DNA from: Prolixibacteraceae bacterium UBA1413
GTDB lineage: Bacteria > Bacteroidota > Bacteroidia > Bacteroidales > Prolixibacteraceae
Reading direction: 5' to 3'
Assembly: GCA_002304925.1 (NCBI GenBank)
Contig: DBPT01000011.1
Coordinates: 1-64,000, forward strand
Length of the DNA: 64,000 bases
Shown: piece after piece, positions 35,442-45,392 of the stretch
Numbering within the stretch: position 1 is the stretch's first letter
Layout: every line of letters begins with the position of its first letter
Notes under the pieces: generated by a model
What the model was told of the DNA's origin: nothing
What the model saw: only the letters and a program-made list of their open reading frames with translations
The model's database searches: none
Position numbers and translations under genes: made by a program

Positions 35442-38240
35442 ATGAAACAATTTCACAACATATTTATACAATTTCGTATACAATCGAAGACTGCTCTTTG
35501 CCGCCCTTTCATTACGGATAACCTTCCTTCCGGATTAAGGATTATCATCCTCCTGCTTGTTTTATCCATGTCGGTCCCGGTCTATGCACAGGACTATCTC
35601 CACCGGTCAGGAAGGTATATCTATGACGGATCGGGCAAAGAAGTCATATTAAGGGGTATCGGAACAGGGAACTGGATGTTGCAGGAAGGTTACATGATGC
35701 AGACATCGGAAGTGGCGGGATCACAGCATGAATTCAGGGCTAAACTGGAAGCCATAATAGGGGAGGAAAAAACCGCCGCCTTCTATGAGGAATGGCTTAC
35801 TTCCCACTTTGGAAGGGCCGATGTCGATTCTATGAAATCCTGGGGGTTCAACAGTGTAAGAGTGGCTATGCATTACATATGGTTTACACCCCCTGTCGGG
35901 GAGGAACCTGTTGCCGGAGAAATCACCTGGACCGAGAAAGGGTTTGCCCTCATCGACTCATTGCTGGATTGGTGCGGCGATAACGAGATGTACCTGATCC
36001 TGGATCTCCACGGAGCTCCAGGGGGACAGGGGAAAGATTCCAATATTTCCGATTATGATCCTTCAAAACCTTCCTTGTGGGAAAGCCAGGCTAACAAGGA
36101 TAAAACCATAGCCTTGTGGAAAAAACTGGCTGAACGATACTGTAACGAACCCTGGATCGGGGGATATGACCTGATCAATGAGACCAACTGGACTTTTCCG
36201 GAAGGGAACAACTCAAAGCTCAGAGAATTGATGGTTAATATCACCAAAGCCATCAGGGAGGTGGATAAAAACCACCTGATCTTTATTGAAGGAAACGGAT
36301 TTGCCAACGATTTTTCGGGGCTCACCCCGCCCTGGGACTCCAACATGGCCTATAGCTTCCACAAATACTGGAACTATAATACAACGGAATCGATCAATTT
36401 TGCCTTAAACCTCAGAAACAGCTACAACATACCCATCTGGCTGGGAGAAACCGGTGAAAACTCCAATGTCTGGTTCACCAGCCTGATCGAATTGTGTGAA
36501 AAAAACCGGATAGGGTGGTCCTGGTGGCCGGTAAAAAAGCCGGGAATCAACAATCCGCTAAGTGTTTCTGTCAACGAATCATATACCCGGCTGGTGAATT
36601 ACTGGAAAGGCCAGGCCTCAAATCCGGGTGCCGATGCCGCTTTTGAAGCGGTGATGCAGTTCGCCCGGAACCACCGCATCGAAAATTGTGAATTCCGGAA
36701 AGACGTCGTGGATGCAATGATCAGACAGCCGCATACCGTGGAGACCATCCCTTTTTCCCGGGTGCAGGCCGGAGAACCGGTCTTTGCCGTGAATTACGAT
36801 CTCGGGAGAAACGGATTTGCCTATTTTGACAACGATACGGCTGACTTTCATGGTAGCACGGGAGAATTTATCAACTGGAACCAGGGGTGGAGTTACCGGA
36901 ACGATGGCGTGGATATTGAAAAATGCACCGACATCCCGATATCCAACGGGTATAATGTGGGATGGACCGGCGATCAGGAATGGATGGAATATACCATCAG
37001 CATTGATTCGACCGCGGCCTATACCTTCAATATCCGCTCCGCTTCCGGATCGGGCGGATCCCGGATCCTTCTGAAACTTGACGGGACTCCAATCACCCCG
37101 GTGATCAGCCTTCCCGCAACCGGAGGATGGCAAAAATGGCAGACCACCATTTTTAAATCAGTCATCCTTCCCCGGGGAAACCAGAAAATTCGCTTTGTCT
37201 TTGAAAAAGGGGGATCCAATCTGAATTACTTTTCATTTACCGATCCGATGAGCAGCCAAACCGTTCCGTTTAACCTGATCTTTACGGAATCAGCTGCCGA
37301 CGGGAACAGCATCCTGCTTACCTTCAACAAACCGGTCACCTCACATCAGGAGGAAATTCTTCCCGGTGATTTCACAGTGACCTGCGATAATATTCCCGTC
37401 AGGGTGACTTCCGTGGGAAATGGGGGGGACACTGGTCAGACCCTTGTTCTGCACCTCTCAGAGACTCTGTATTACGGCGGAGTCATCAGGCTTTCCTATC
37501 TTGGCAATGACATTCAAAGTGCCGGTCAGCCAGTGGAATCAATTGCCAATGTCGCCGTCATCAACAGACTCCCGGTACGGTTCACCCTCCCGGGCCGGAT
37601 TCAGTCCGAAGATTTTGCCGTAAACAACGGGCTGGTATCGGAAAAATGTTCCGACACCGGAGGAGGATGGGATATGGGATATGCTTCTCCGGGCGACTAC
37701 CTGGATTACCGGGTTTACGTTCCGGAAGCAGGGAAGTACATCTTCTCTTTCAGGGTCGCCACCATCCGCGCCGCCAGCCAGTTGATCATCATGGCGGGGG
37801 AAGATAACAGCTTTACCAGCCTTGACACCCTGAATATTACGTCAACTGGGGGCTGGCAAACCTGGAAAACCCTGTCAACGGAACTCCATCTCCCCAAAGG
37901 AAGGTATATGCTCCGTATGTTTGTGAAATCAGGTGAATTTAATACCAACTGGTTCCAGGCCGACTATGGAACTTCCGTAAAGAGCAACCTCCGGCCACCG
38001 GCACTGGTTTGTTATCCCAATCCGGCAAAAAGCTTTACGGTTTTAAAGATGCCGGATGACGGCACCGGCAATGAGGAAATTACAGTATTCAACGGCATCG
38101 GCCAACCGGTGAAAAAATTCTGGTCAGAAAGGGAGGAAGAGGTGGTCATCGACACGTCAGGGCTGCCCGGGGGGATCTATTTCGTTGAGGTAAGAAATCC
38201 CGCTCTTATTTATCCGCTTATCAGGCTGATCATTCCGTAA
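35442..38240 (+). CDS. T9SS-secreted GH5 glucanase with two CBM6-like modules
   Basis: A secreted beta-glycan hydrolase, probably a glucanase. The 932-residue protein has an unusually long signal peptide: a polar n-region of about 30 residues, the hydrophobic core, and cleavage near VYAQ (50). The GH5 barrel (about 55-395) has LILDLHGAPGGQ, acid/base Glu247 in YDLINETNW and nucleophile Glu336 in IWLGETGEN; LHGAPGGQ resembles exo-beta-1,3-glucanase-type GH5. CBM6-like modules lie at about 450-600 and 710-845, split by an Ig-like domain. A T9SS type A sorting domain ends it (CYPNPAKSFTVLKM, PGGIYFVEV). It probably shares a transcript with the CotH gene. Confidence 0.88.
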   Translation: MKQFHNIFIQFRIQSKTALCRPFITDNLPSGLRIIILLLVLSMSVPVYAQDYLHRSGRYIYDGSGKEVILRGIGTGNWMLQEGYMMQTSEVAGSQHEFRAKLEAIIGEEKTAAFYEEWLTSHFGRADVDSMKSWGFNSVRVAMHYIWFTPPVGEEPVAGEITWTEKGFALIDSLLDWCGDNEMYLILDLHGAPGGQGKDSNISDYDPSKPSLWESQANKDKTIALWKKLAERYCNEPWIGGYDLINETNWTFPEGNNSKLRELMVNITKAIREVDKNHLIFIEGNGFANDFSGLTPPWDSNMAYSFHKYWNYNTTESINFALNLRNSYNIPIWLGETGENSNVWFTSLIELCEKNRIGWSWWPVKKPGINNPLSVSVNESYTRLVNYWKGQASNPGADAAFEAVMQFARNHRIENCEFRKDVVDAMIRQPHTVETIPFSRVQAGEPVFAVNYDLGRNGFAYFDNDTADFHGSTGEFINWNQGWSYRNDGVDIEKCTDIPISNGYNVGWTGDQEWMEYTISIDSTAAYTFNIRSASGSGGSRILLKLDGTPITPVISLPATGGWQKWQTTIFKSVILPRGNQKIRFVFEKGGSNLNYFSFTDPMSSQTVPFNLIFTESAADGNSILLTFNKPVTSHQEEILPGDFTVTCDNIPVRVTSVGNGGDTGQTLVLHLSETLYYGGVIRLSYLGNDIQSAGQPVESIANVAVINRLPVRFTLPGRIQSEDFAVNNGLVSEKCSDTGGGWDMGYASPGDYLDYRVYVPEAGKYIFSFRVATIRAASQLIIMAGEDNSFTSLDTLNITSTGGWQTWKTLSTELHLPKGRYMLRMFVKSGEFNTNWFQADYGTSVKSNLRPPALVCYPNPAKSFTVLKMPDDGTGNEEITVFNGIGQPVKKFWSEREEEVVIDTSGLPGGIYFVEVRNPALIYPLIRLIIP

Positions 38241-38389
38241 AATCTGGAAAAGCCATCGGGAGGAAGGGTATCATCTTCATATTTAATCCTTTAATTTCTT
38301 CGGAATCGCAGAAAAAAGGAACACTTAAAAATATGTTATTTGTGTTAAATTTTATTAAATTGCGCAGGCTGATTTCTCACGCAATATTT

Positions 38390-38397
38390 TAAATTTG
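38390..38397 (+). promoter_or_regulatory. Bacteroidota -7 box for the six-gene Sus operon
   Basis: TAAATTTG is an exact TAnnTTTG match in an AT-rich stretch, ending 23 bases before the fasciclin ATG at 38421. It is the only clear promoter upstream of the operon. Confidence 0.55.
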
Positions 38398-38420
38398 TTC
38401 TGATCTAAATTTCATAACCT

Positions 38421-40667
38421 ATGAAAAAGATTTTACGACTAATACTGGCATTCATAGTGGTTGCCGGTCTATCTGGAATATCAGGCTGCACCGAAGATCA
38501 TCAGGAGCGGTTTGAAGAACCCCCGTGGCTGGGAGGTTCCAGTATTGAGATCTTGCAGGAGAGGGGAAAATACAACATCTTCCTCAGCCTGATGGAAAAG
38601 GCCAATTATTATGAACCTGTTTCCAAACAGCTCTTCACGCTGTTTGTTCCAAGTGATTCGGCCTTTAATGCCTATTTCAAATCGGTCGGGATAAATTCTG
38701 TAGATGATCTAACCAAAGAAGAGGCGGTCGAGATCTTTACACTTCATGTATTGAGGAATCCACTGTCAAGGTTCCAGTTGGTTTATGAATATGCGTGGAA
38801 CGAATTGCAGGGGCCCAAAGGGGAATATGCCTCCCTTTACCACAGAAAATTGACGTCCAGTACTACTATTCCCTATTCCGAAAAGATCAACTACCTTCCG
38901 GGAAGAATCGGTGAAACGGTCCTGGTCTTTACCGACAACAAATATGTTCCGCTGTGGACTGCGGAATGGTTCAACGACTATGGCGGTGCTGAAGACGGCT
39001 CTGACTATTTGTTTATGTATCCCAGAAGTACGTGGAGAAAAGGGTATACCAGCAATCTGAAAGGGATGAACTGGCACAGCGCCATGGTGATCCCCAATCC
39101 GGAGATCCCCGATGAACTGGAAGTCCGAACGGCCAGCGGATTCATCTATTTTCTCGACAGGGTGGTTCCCCCCATGCCGACCATCGACCAGTACCTGAAG
39201 GATAATCCTCAGAAATTCGGTTTGTATTACGATATTCTGCAACGGTTCGCCACCTATCCCAGCACCAGGGTGGATGAACAAAAAAGGGTGTTGTATAAAA
39301 AATCATATGACCTGATCTCTGACCTTGCCCTGGAAAGGGGGCCTTCAACAGATCCGGCGGTACCTCCGCAGAATATGTGGACGGCCTTTGTGCCGACGAA
39401 CGATGTTTTGCAGACCTATCTTGACAATACCGTATTAAAATATTATTCATCTATCGACAGTGCTCCCAGGGTCACCTTGTACTACATCCTGCAGACACAA
39501 CTCTCTGCCAACGTGGCCCTTCTCTCCAAAATGGAAAAAAGTTACTTTAATTTCTTTGGTGATGACACTGAAGTATCCCGTGCCGATATTGCGGACAGTT
39601 ATGTGTGCAGCAACGGAGTGGTTTACGAATCAAAACGGGTGCTTGAACCCAATGTCTTTACCTGTGTGCCGGGAGAGCTTTTTATCAACAAGGATTATTC
39701 AACCCTGTTGTTTGTGCTCGACAAGGCTGGTATGCTCTCTTCCCTGGCAAATCCTGAATCCAACGTTACCCTTTTTGCCGCGACGAACGAAAAGCTGGAG
39801 GAATATGGCATCCGGTACAATGCCACCAACGATGTCATTGAAAACCGGGGACCCGTCGATGGGATCTGGCGAACGATGAATACCCTGGAACTGGAGACCT
39901 TTGCCCAGGATCAGATCCACAAGGGATTGCTCACCGATCTGGGCGGCCCGGGTGGTTTTGCGGAAATGCTCTCCCAGAATTACATCTATTACGGCGGGAA
40001 CCAGGTATACGCAGCTGAAAACCAGGCCACAAATGCAATCGCAAACGTCCAGGAAGTTATCCGGAACGAACGCAACGGATTTTTGGTCAAGGTGGATAAA
40101 CCCATTGAATCGCGGGTGGTGATGGGCCGGGTACTCTCCGGGCAGTTCTCGAACTCCGTCGACTTTTCAGATCCCGATCTCTCGGAATTTTCTAAGCTGC
40201 TGGTCAGCGCCAATATGCTGGATGCCCGTTTCAGGGATGCAACCACAAAAGAGAATATCCCCAACCTGAAGTTCCTGGCAGCATACAAAAAATGGACCGC
40301 CTTTATTCCCACCAACGAAGCCATGGCCAAAGCGCGGGCCGAAGGAATCATTCCTCCAGGCTGGCCGAAAACAACGACCGGCAGGGATTCCGTCAACAAT
40401 TTCCTCAAATACCACTTTGTGATTAACAACGTCATCTTTGACGACGGGAAGGCTTCAGGAATATTTGACACTTATTTCACTTACAAAGATCCGCTTGATG
40501 CAACAAAAACACTGAACGCCAAGATAGAAATTATGAATTCGCCAAACAATCTTTCGATAAAGGATAATTCGGGACAGATTGTTCAGGTTGATCATGCAAA
40601 CGCCAACATACTGGTGAGAAAAGGCGTGATTCATAAAATCAATACCGTACTTAATTTTTACAACTAG
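38421..40667 (+). CDS. Surface lipoprotein with four fasciclin (FAS1) domains
   Basis: First gene of the Sus operon. The 748-residue protein has a lipobox (GISGC, Cys23) and four FAS1-like segments beginning near residues 41, 255, 420 and 590, each with the LFVPSDSAF/AFVPTND/AFIPTNEAM-type H1 box and ending in ANILVRKGVIHKINTVL. FAS1 domains mediate adhesion or ligand binding. Its place directly before SusC suggests a surface glycan-binding or receptor-accessory role; that is inference. It is 21 bases from susC. Confidence 0.85.
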   Translation: MKKILRLILAFIVVAGLSGISGCTEDHQERFEEPPWLGGSSIEILQERGKYNIFLSLMEKANYYEPVSKQLFTLFVPSDSAFNAYFKSVGINSVDDLTKEEAVEIFTLHVLRNPLSRFQLVYEYAWNELQGPKGEYASLYHRKLTSSTTIPYSEKINYLPGRIGETVLVFTDNKYVPLWTAEWFNDYGGAEDGSDYLFMYPRSTWRKGYTSNLKGMNWHSAMVIPNPEIPDELEVRTASGFIYFLDRVVPPMPTIDQYLKDNPQKFGLYYDILQRFATYPSTRVDEQKRVLYKKSYDLISDLALERGPSTDPAVPPQNMWTAFVPTNDVLQTYLDNTVLKYYSSIDSAPRVTLYYILQTQLSANVALLSKMEKSYFNFFGDDTEVSRADIADSYVCSNGVVYESKRVLEPNVFTCVPGELFINKDYSTLLFVLDKAGMLSSLANPESNVTLFAATNEKLEEYGIRYNATNDVIENRGPVDGIWRTMNTLELETFAQDQIHKGLLTDLGGPGGFAEMLSQNYIYYGGNQVYAAENQATNAIANVQEVIRNERNGFLVKVDKPIESRVVMGRVLSGQFSNSVDFSDPDLSEFSKLLVSANMLDARFRDATTKENIPNLKFLAAYKKWTAFIPTNEAMAKARAEGIIPPGWPKTTTGRDSVNNFLKYHFVINNVIFDDGKASGIFDTYFTYKDPLDATKTLNAKIEIMNSPNNLSIKDNSGQIVQVDHANANILVRKGVIHKINTVLNFYN

Positions 40668-40688
40668 TTAAATCTAACCAGATCTGCA

Positions 40689-43600
40689 ATGAAAAAAAAC
40701 ATATTGCCTGCAATTTTACTTGCATGCTTGTTGTCAGGATTTTACAAAACACATGGTCAGTCAGCGATCGTCCAGGGGAAAATTATAGATGCCGAAACCA
40801 AGGAAACACTCGTTTCGGTCAACATTGTTGAGATTGATAAAAATGGCAGGTTTATCACGGGGGCTACTTCCGATTTCAACGGCAACTATGTGATTAAAGT
40901 CACCGACGTCAACAATCCCTTACAGGTATCTTTCATCGGCTACAAAAAACAGAATTTCAAGGTCGAAGGCCGGACAAAAATAGACATCGAGCTTGAACCG
41001 GAGGCGATTTCCGTTGAAGATGTGGTCGTGGTAGGTGCAAAAATGGGGCACGACGGATTTACGCAGGTACGCGACAGGGCAACGTCGGTACAGCGTATTG
41101 AATTCCTCGACATGAAATCGGTCATGTCCACCACGGTGGAAGACATGTTGCAGGGGCGTCTGGGGAATGTCGACATCACCTCTATTTCGGGAGACCCCGG
41201 ATCCGGTCTGAACATCAGAATCCGCGGAACAGCCTCCCTGAATGCCCAAAACCAACCACTGATCGTCGTTAACGGAATCCCTTATGATGCCAATCTCGGA
41301 GGTATTGACCTTGCCAGCGCTGATATTGAAAAATTCGGCAACCTGATCGACGTCTCTCCCGAAGACATTGAATCCATTGAAGTTCTCAAAGATGCGGCCT
41401 CCACGGCGGTATGGGGTTCAAGAGCCTCCAACGGGGTGCTGATGATCAAAACCAAACGGGGTTCCAAGTCCAAACCCATTTTTGAATATACCACAAAATT
41501 CAGCTCCTCACACGAGCCCAAACCCATCCCCATGCTCGACGGGGCCGGGTACGCACGGCTCATTTCGGAAGCTTATTTCAATGTGAGCCGGAATACGTTT
41601 ATGGCAACCGATAACTATAAACAGATTGCCTTTGACCCTGAATGGGAAGAGTATTACAACTACTCCCAAAATACGGACTGGATAAAAGAGATCACCCAGG
41701 TAGCCTATACCCAGGAACACAACTTCTCGGTCAGAGGCGGCGGTGATAAGTCGAAATACAACATGTCCATCGGTTATAACGACGAAGGCGGGACCACCAT
41801 CGGAAACAACCTGAAAAAGCTTAACCTCCGCAGCTCTCTTGACTACGACCTCTCCACCAAGCTCCAATTCAGGTCCGACATTATGTTCACCCGCTATGAC
41901 CAGGAAAACAACTATGGAGGCGACGTCAGGGGGGTTGCATACCGCAAAATGCCGAACCTCTCCGTTTATGACCGGGATACCCTGGGCAATCACTATGGAG
42001 AATATTTCACTCCCGTTTCCACCCTGCAGGGCAACGCCCAGAGTGTTTTCAATCCGGTGGCCTATGCCAAACTGGGATCACAGAACCAGTTCAGGGACAA
42101 CGCACGCGCGCTGTTTACGGTCAGGTACCTCATTACCCCCCGTATCATTTACAACTCCACCGTCACCCTTGACATTTTCGACAGCAAAACCAGCAGGTTC
42201 CTGCCGTACAAAGCTCTCGGCTTTGAACTCAACAATGACATCTCCAACCGTGCCGTAAATACATTTTCAAAACAAAGCTCCATTTATACGATCAACCAGC
42301 TTTTATACAGGCCTGATCTGGGAGAAATGCACGATCTGAACTTCATGACCCAGTTCGATACCGAGTCTTCCAACTCAAGATATTATAGCACAGAATCGAG
42401 CCAGTCGGCATCCCCTTTTCTTACTGAACCTGTCAATGACAAACGATTGGTCTCTTTCGGCGCCAGTTTGAATGAATACCGCTCCATGGGGCTTTTCTTT
42501 ACAGGTACCTACAAGTATAAAGACCGGTACAGCCTGATGCTGGGCGCCAAATATGAAGGAAATTCAAAATTCAGCAAGGAGAGCCGATGGGGACTCTTCC
42601 CCACCTTTTCGGCCTTCTGGAGGATATCGGAAGAACCTTTTATGCAGAACGCCAAATTCATCAACGACCTGAGACTGAGGATCAGCTGGGGACAAAGCGG
42701 GAACTCGCCTTCCCAGAATTACCTCTATTACAATACTTACTCCGCGGGAACAAACATAGCCTATATGGATATGCAGGGCGTGCAGCCCAACGGACTGGAA
42801 CTCACCAATCTGAAATGGGAAACCATCGATCAGCTAAACCCCGGGATCTCTTTCACGGGTCATGATAACCGGCTGAACATTGAAATTGACTACTATACGA
42901 AAAAAACCCTCAACCTTTACCTGCAGGGTTCAGGAATCCCATATCATTCAGGATTCGGCAGTCTGAACCGCAATGACGGGGAAATGGAAAATGTTGGATT
43001 CGAGTTTCTGATTGACTACACTGTTGTTAAACGGAAAGACTGGTCTTTTAATTTCAACATGAACGTCTCGAGAAACGAGAACAAAGTGATCAGGCTTCCT
43101 GACAACTACAGCCTTGAATATGGCAACATGCTTCAAAACGGGAATTACAAAATCAGCGTGGTTCCCGGACAAACCCTGGGGGGTTTTTTCGGGTATGAAT
43201 ACCTCGGAGTTTACAAATCAGATGCCGATGCCATAGTCAGGGACAAAGACGGAAATCCGGTTTACGGCTTCAACCTTGATGAACCGCTGACCATGATCAT
43301 GGGCGGTCCCTCAGGTTATGTTTTCGAAGGCGGAGATGCCAAATACAAAGACCAGAATTATGACGGGAAAATTGATGAACTAGACCTGGTCTACCTGGGT
43401 GACCTGAATCCCGATTTTATGGGGGGAGCCGGCACCAGGCTCCAATACAAGGGCTTTATTTTCAATACCTTTTTCTACTATAAAGTGGGTCAGAAGATCA
43501 TCAACCAAACCCGCATGGACACTGAAAAGATGTATAACTTCGACAACCAGAGCCTCGCTACCAACTGGCGCTGGAGAAGAGAGGGAGACGTAACCGACAT

Positions 43601-43904
43601 GCCCCGGGCTCTGTACAATACGGGATACAACTGGCTGGGATCGGACCGTTTTGTGGAAGATGGCTCCTATCTGCGTCTGAAATCGATTTCACTGAGTTAT
43701 GTTTTCAATAAAAAAGCTACTGAGTGGCTGAATATCAGAGACATGAAACTTTTCTTTACCGCCTATAACCTGTATACCTGGACCAATTATTCAGGACAGG
43801 ATCCCGACGTCGCGCCTCCTTCAAGGCCTGATTCCCTGCCCAAGGACTACAGCAAGACGCCTCCCGGAAGAAAGTATATGCTGGGTTTAAACATTACCTT
43901 CTAA
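40689..43904 (+). CDS. SusC/RagA-type TonB-dependent outer-membrane transporter (pair 1)
   Basis: Imports oligosaccharides across the outer membrane as the barrel partner of SusD. The 1071-residue protein has a signal peptide (THGQ, near 24), a carboxypeptidase-regulatory-like domain (25-105), the TonB box VEDVVVVGAK near 113, a plug domain (about 130-250; LNIRIRGTASLNAQNQPLIV, ASNGVLMIKTKRG) and a beta barrel to the C-terminal LGLNITF. Family signatures are complete. SusD follows after 19 bases. The substrate cannot be read from sequence; neighbouring GH128 and GH5 hint at beta-glucan. Confidence 0.95.
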   Translation: MKKNILPAILLACLLSGFYKTHGQSAIVQGKIIDAETKETLVSVNIVEIDKNGRFITGATSDFNGNYVIKVTDVNNPLQVSFIGYKKQNFKVEGRTKIDIELEPEAISVEDVVVVGAKMGHDGFTQVRDRATSVQRIEFLDMKSVMSTTVEDMLQGRLGNVDITSISGDPGSGLNIRIRGTASLNAQNQPLIVVNGIPYDANLGGIDLASADIEKFGNLIDVSPEDIESIEVLKDAASTAVWGSRASNGVLMIKTKRGSKSKPIFEYTTKFSSSHEPKPIPMLDGAGYARLISEAYFNVSRNTFMATDNYKQIAFDPEWEEYYNYSQNTDWIKEITQVAYTQEHNFSVRGGGDKSKYNMSIGYNDEGGTTIGNNLKKLNLRSSLDYDLSTKLQFRSDIMFTRYDQENNYGGDVRGVAYRKMPNLSVYDRDTLGNHYGEYFTPVSTLQGNAQSVFNPVAYAKLGSQNQFRDNARALFTVRYLITPRIIYNSTVTLDIFDSKTSRFLPYKALGFELNNDISNRAVNTFSKQSSIYTINQLLYRPDLGEMHDLNFMTQFDTESSNSRYYSTESSQSASPFLTEPVNDKRLVSFGASLNEYRSMGLFFTGTYKYKDRYSLMLGAKYEGNSKFSKESRWGLFPTFSAFWRISEEPFMQNAKFINDLRLRISWGQSGNSPSQNYLYYNTYSAGTNIAYMDMQGVQPNGLELTNLKWETIDQLNPGISFTGHDNRLNIEIDYYTKKTLNLYLQGSGIPYHSGFGSLNRNDGEMENVGFEFLIDYTVVKRKDWSFNFNMNVSRNENKVIRLPDNYSLEYGNMLQNGNYKISVVPGQTLGGFFGYEYLGVYKSDADAIVRDKDGNPVYGFNLDEPLTMIMGGPSGYVFEGGDAKYKDQNYDGKIDELDLVYLGDLNPDFMGGAGTRLQYKGFIFNTFFYYKVGQKIINQTRMDTEKMYNFDNQSLATNWRWRREGDVTDMPRALYNTGYNWLGSDRFVEDGSYLRLKSISLSYVFNKKATEWLNIRDMKLFFTAYNLYTWTNYSGQDPDVAPPSRPDSLPKDYSKTPPGRKYMLGLNITF

Positions 43905-43923
43905 TCTAAAAAACTTCAATGTC

Positions 43924-45375
43924 ATGAAAGAATATTCCAAATATCCGGTGAGAATCGCCCTTCTTCTGGCCATGGTCGTTTTTGTTGCCTGTAATGACTG
44001 GCTGACAGTTCCGCCGGCAAACAACCTGATTAAAGAGAAATTCTGGAAGAAGACCGATGATGTGAACGGAGCATTGGCAGCCACTTACAATGCCATGCGG
44101 GATGCACATATGAATTCCCTGATCCTGGGTGAATGCCGCGCCGATCTGGTCAGTTTTTCGGGTAGTGTGTTTTACAATTACGCGCAAATTGCCGAAAGCA
44201 ATATCAGCCCCACCAACGGAGCCGTTTCCTGGCAGGCTTATTACAAAGCCATTAACCTGGCCAATACCCTGATGCATTATAATAAAGAAGTGCATAAACT
44301 GGACAAGACCTTCACCAAGGACATCATGGACGCAGTAGACGCCGAGGCCCTCTTTATCAGGTCTCTTGCCTACTTTTACCTGGTGCGGCTCTGGAAGGAC
44401 GTACCCCTGGTACTGGAACCTTCCATTTCAGACACCACCGATCTCTATTTACCAAAAAGTACTGAAAAAGTAGTCCTCGCCCAAGTCATCCAGGACCTTC
44501 TGAAAGCCAAAAATATGGCCTACACCACGGAATTCAGGGGGACCGACTACTTCTACGGACGCGCCAACAAATTCTCCATCATGGCCCTCCTCGCTGATGT
44601 CTACCTGTGGAATGAACAGTACCAGGAAGCCGTCAACTACTGCGATTCGATCATCAACTCCGGTTTGTACGCACTGGAAGACAACAACAACTTTTTCAAG
44701 ATCTATTATCCTGGGAACTCTCCACTGGAGGCCATCATGGAGTTTCAGTATGATGACCGGCTTGAAGGGCAGAACAGCCCGATATACGACAACCTGATCA
44801 CCACCTACGGAACAACCAACTGCGCCCTGAAAACGATGAAAACAAATACCCTGCTGAACAAGCAAGATGCCCGCAATTTTTCAGGGAAATCGGCAATCTG
44901 GAAATACCGGGGAAAAGATCAGCTGGGCCTTATTGAAAGAACGTCATCGGAAAGGGATGGCAACTGGATCATTTACCGGTTTGCCGATATTTTGCTGATA
45001 AAAGCGGAAGCCTGCATTGAACTTGGCCAGTTGGAAACCGCCAATACGCTGATCGGGGAAACATTGCTGAGAGCAGGGATGCCCTATGAACAAGTATACG
45101 ATGTAAAAAGCCTCAGGACAGTCCTTTTGGATGAAAAAGGAAGGGAATTCCTGCTCGAGGGCAAGCGGTGGTTCGACATGCTCAGGGCTGCGAAAAGGAA
45201 CAAGTTCCAAAATAAACAGATCATCATTGAGATGATCCTCTCCGGGGCTGATGTCAAGCAGCAGGCAATCCTGAAAACCAAAGTTTACGATACCCTCAGC
45301 TACTATCTGCCCATTGCTGAACATGAACTGATTTATAACCAGAATCTGGTCCAGAATCCATATTATGACAAATAA
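43924..45375 (+). CDS. SusD/RagB-type glycan-binding lipoprotein (pair 1)
   Basis: Surface lipoprotein that caps the SusC barrel and binds glycan. The 483-residue protein has a lipobox (VFVAC, Cys23), the SusD N-terminal pattern (LTVPPANNLIKEKFWK, NGALAATYNAMRDA), TPR helices with SLAYFYLVRLWKDVPLVLE, and the C-terminal LLIKAEACIELGQ and EFLLEGKRWFDMLRAAK motifs. It is rather short for a SusD. It is flanked by SusC (19 bases) and the second fasciclin gene (17 bases). Confidence 0.94.
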   Translation: MKEYSKYPVRIALLLAMVVFVACNDWLTVPPANNLIKEKFWKKTDDVNGALAATYNAMRDAHMNSLILGECRADLVSFSGSVFYNYAQIAESNISPTNGAVSWQAYYKAINLANTLMHYNKEVHKLDKTFTKDIMDAVDAEALFIRSLAYFYLVRLWKDVPLVLEPSISDTTDLYLPKSTEKVVLAQVIQDLLKAKNMAYTTEFRGTDYFYGRANKFSIMALLADVYLWNEQYQEAVNYCDSIINSGLYALEDNNNFFKIYYPGNSPLEAIMEFQYDDRLEGQNSPIYDNLITTYGTTNCALKTMKTNTLLNKQDARNFSGKSAIWKYRGKDQLGLIERTSSERDGNWIIYRFADILLIKAEACIELGQLETANTLIGETLLRAGMPYEQVYDVKSLRTVLLDEKGREFLLEGKRWFDMLRAAKRNKFQNKQIIIEMILSGADVKQQAILKTKVYDTLSYYLPIAEHELIYNQNLVQNPYYDK

Positions 45376-45392
45376 TTTAAAAGCATAATCCT

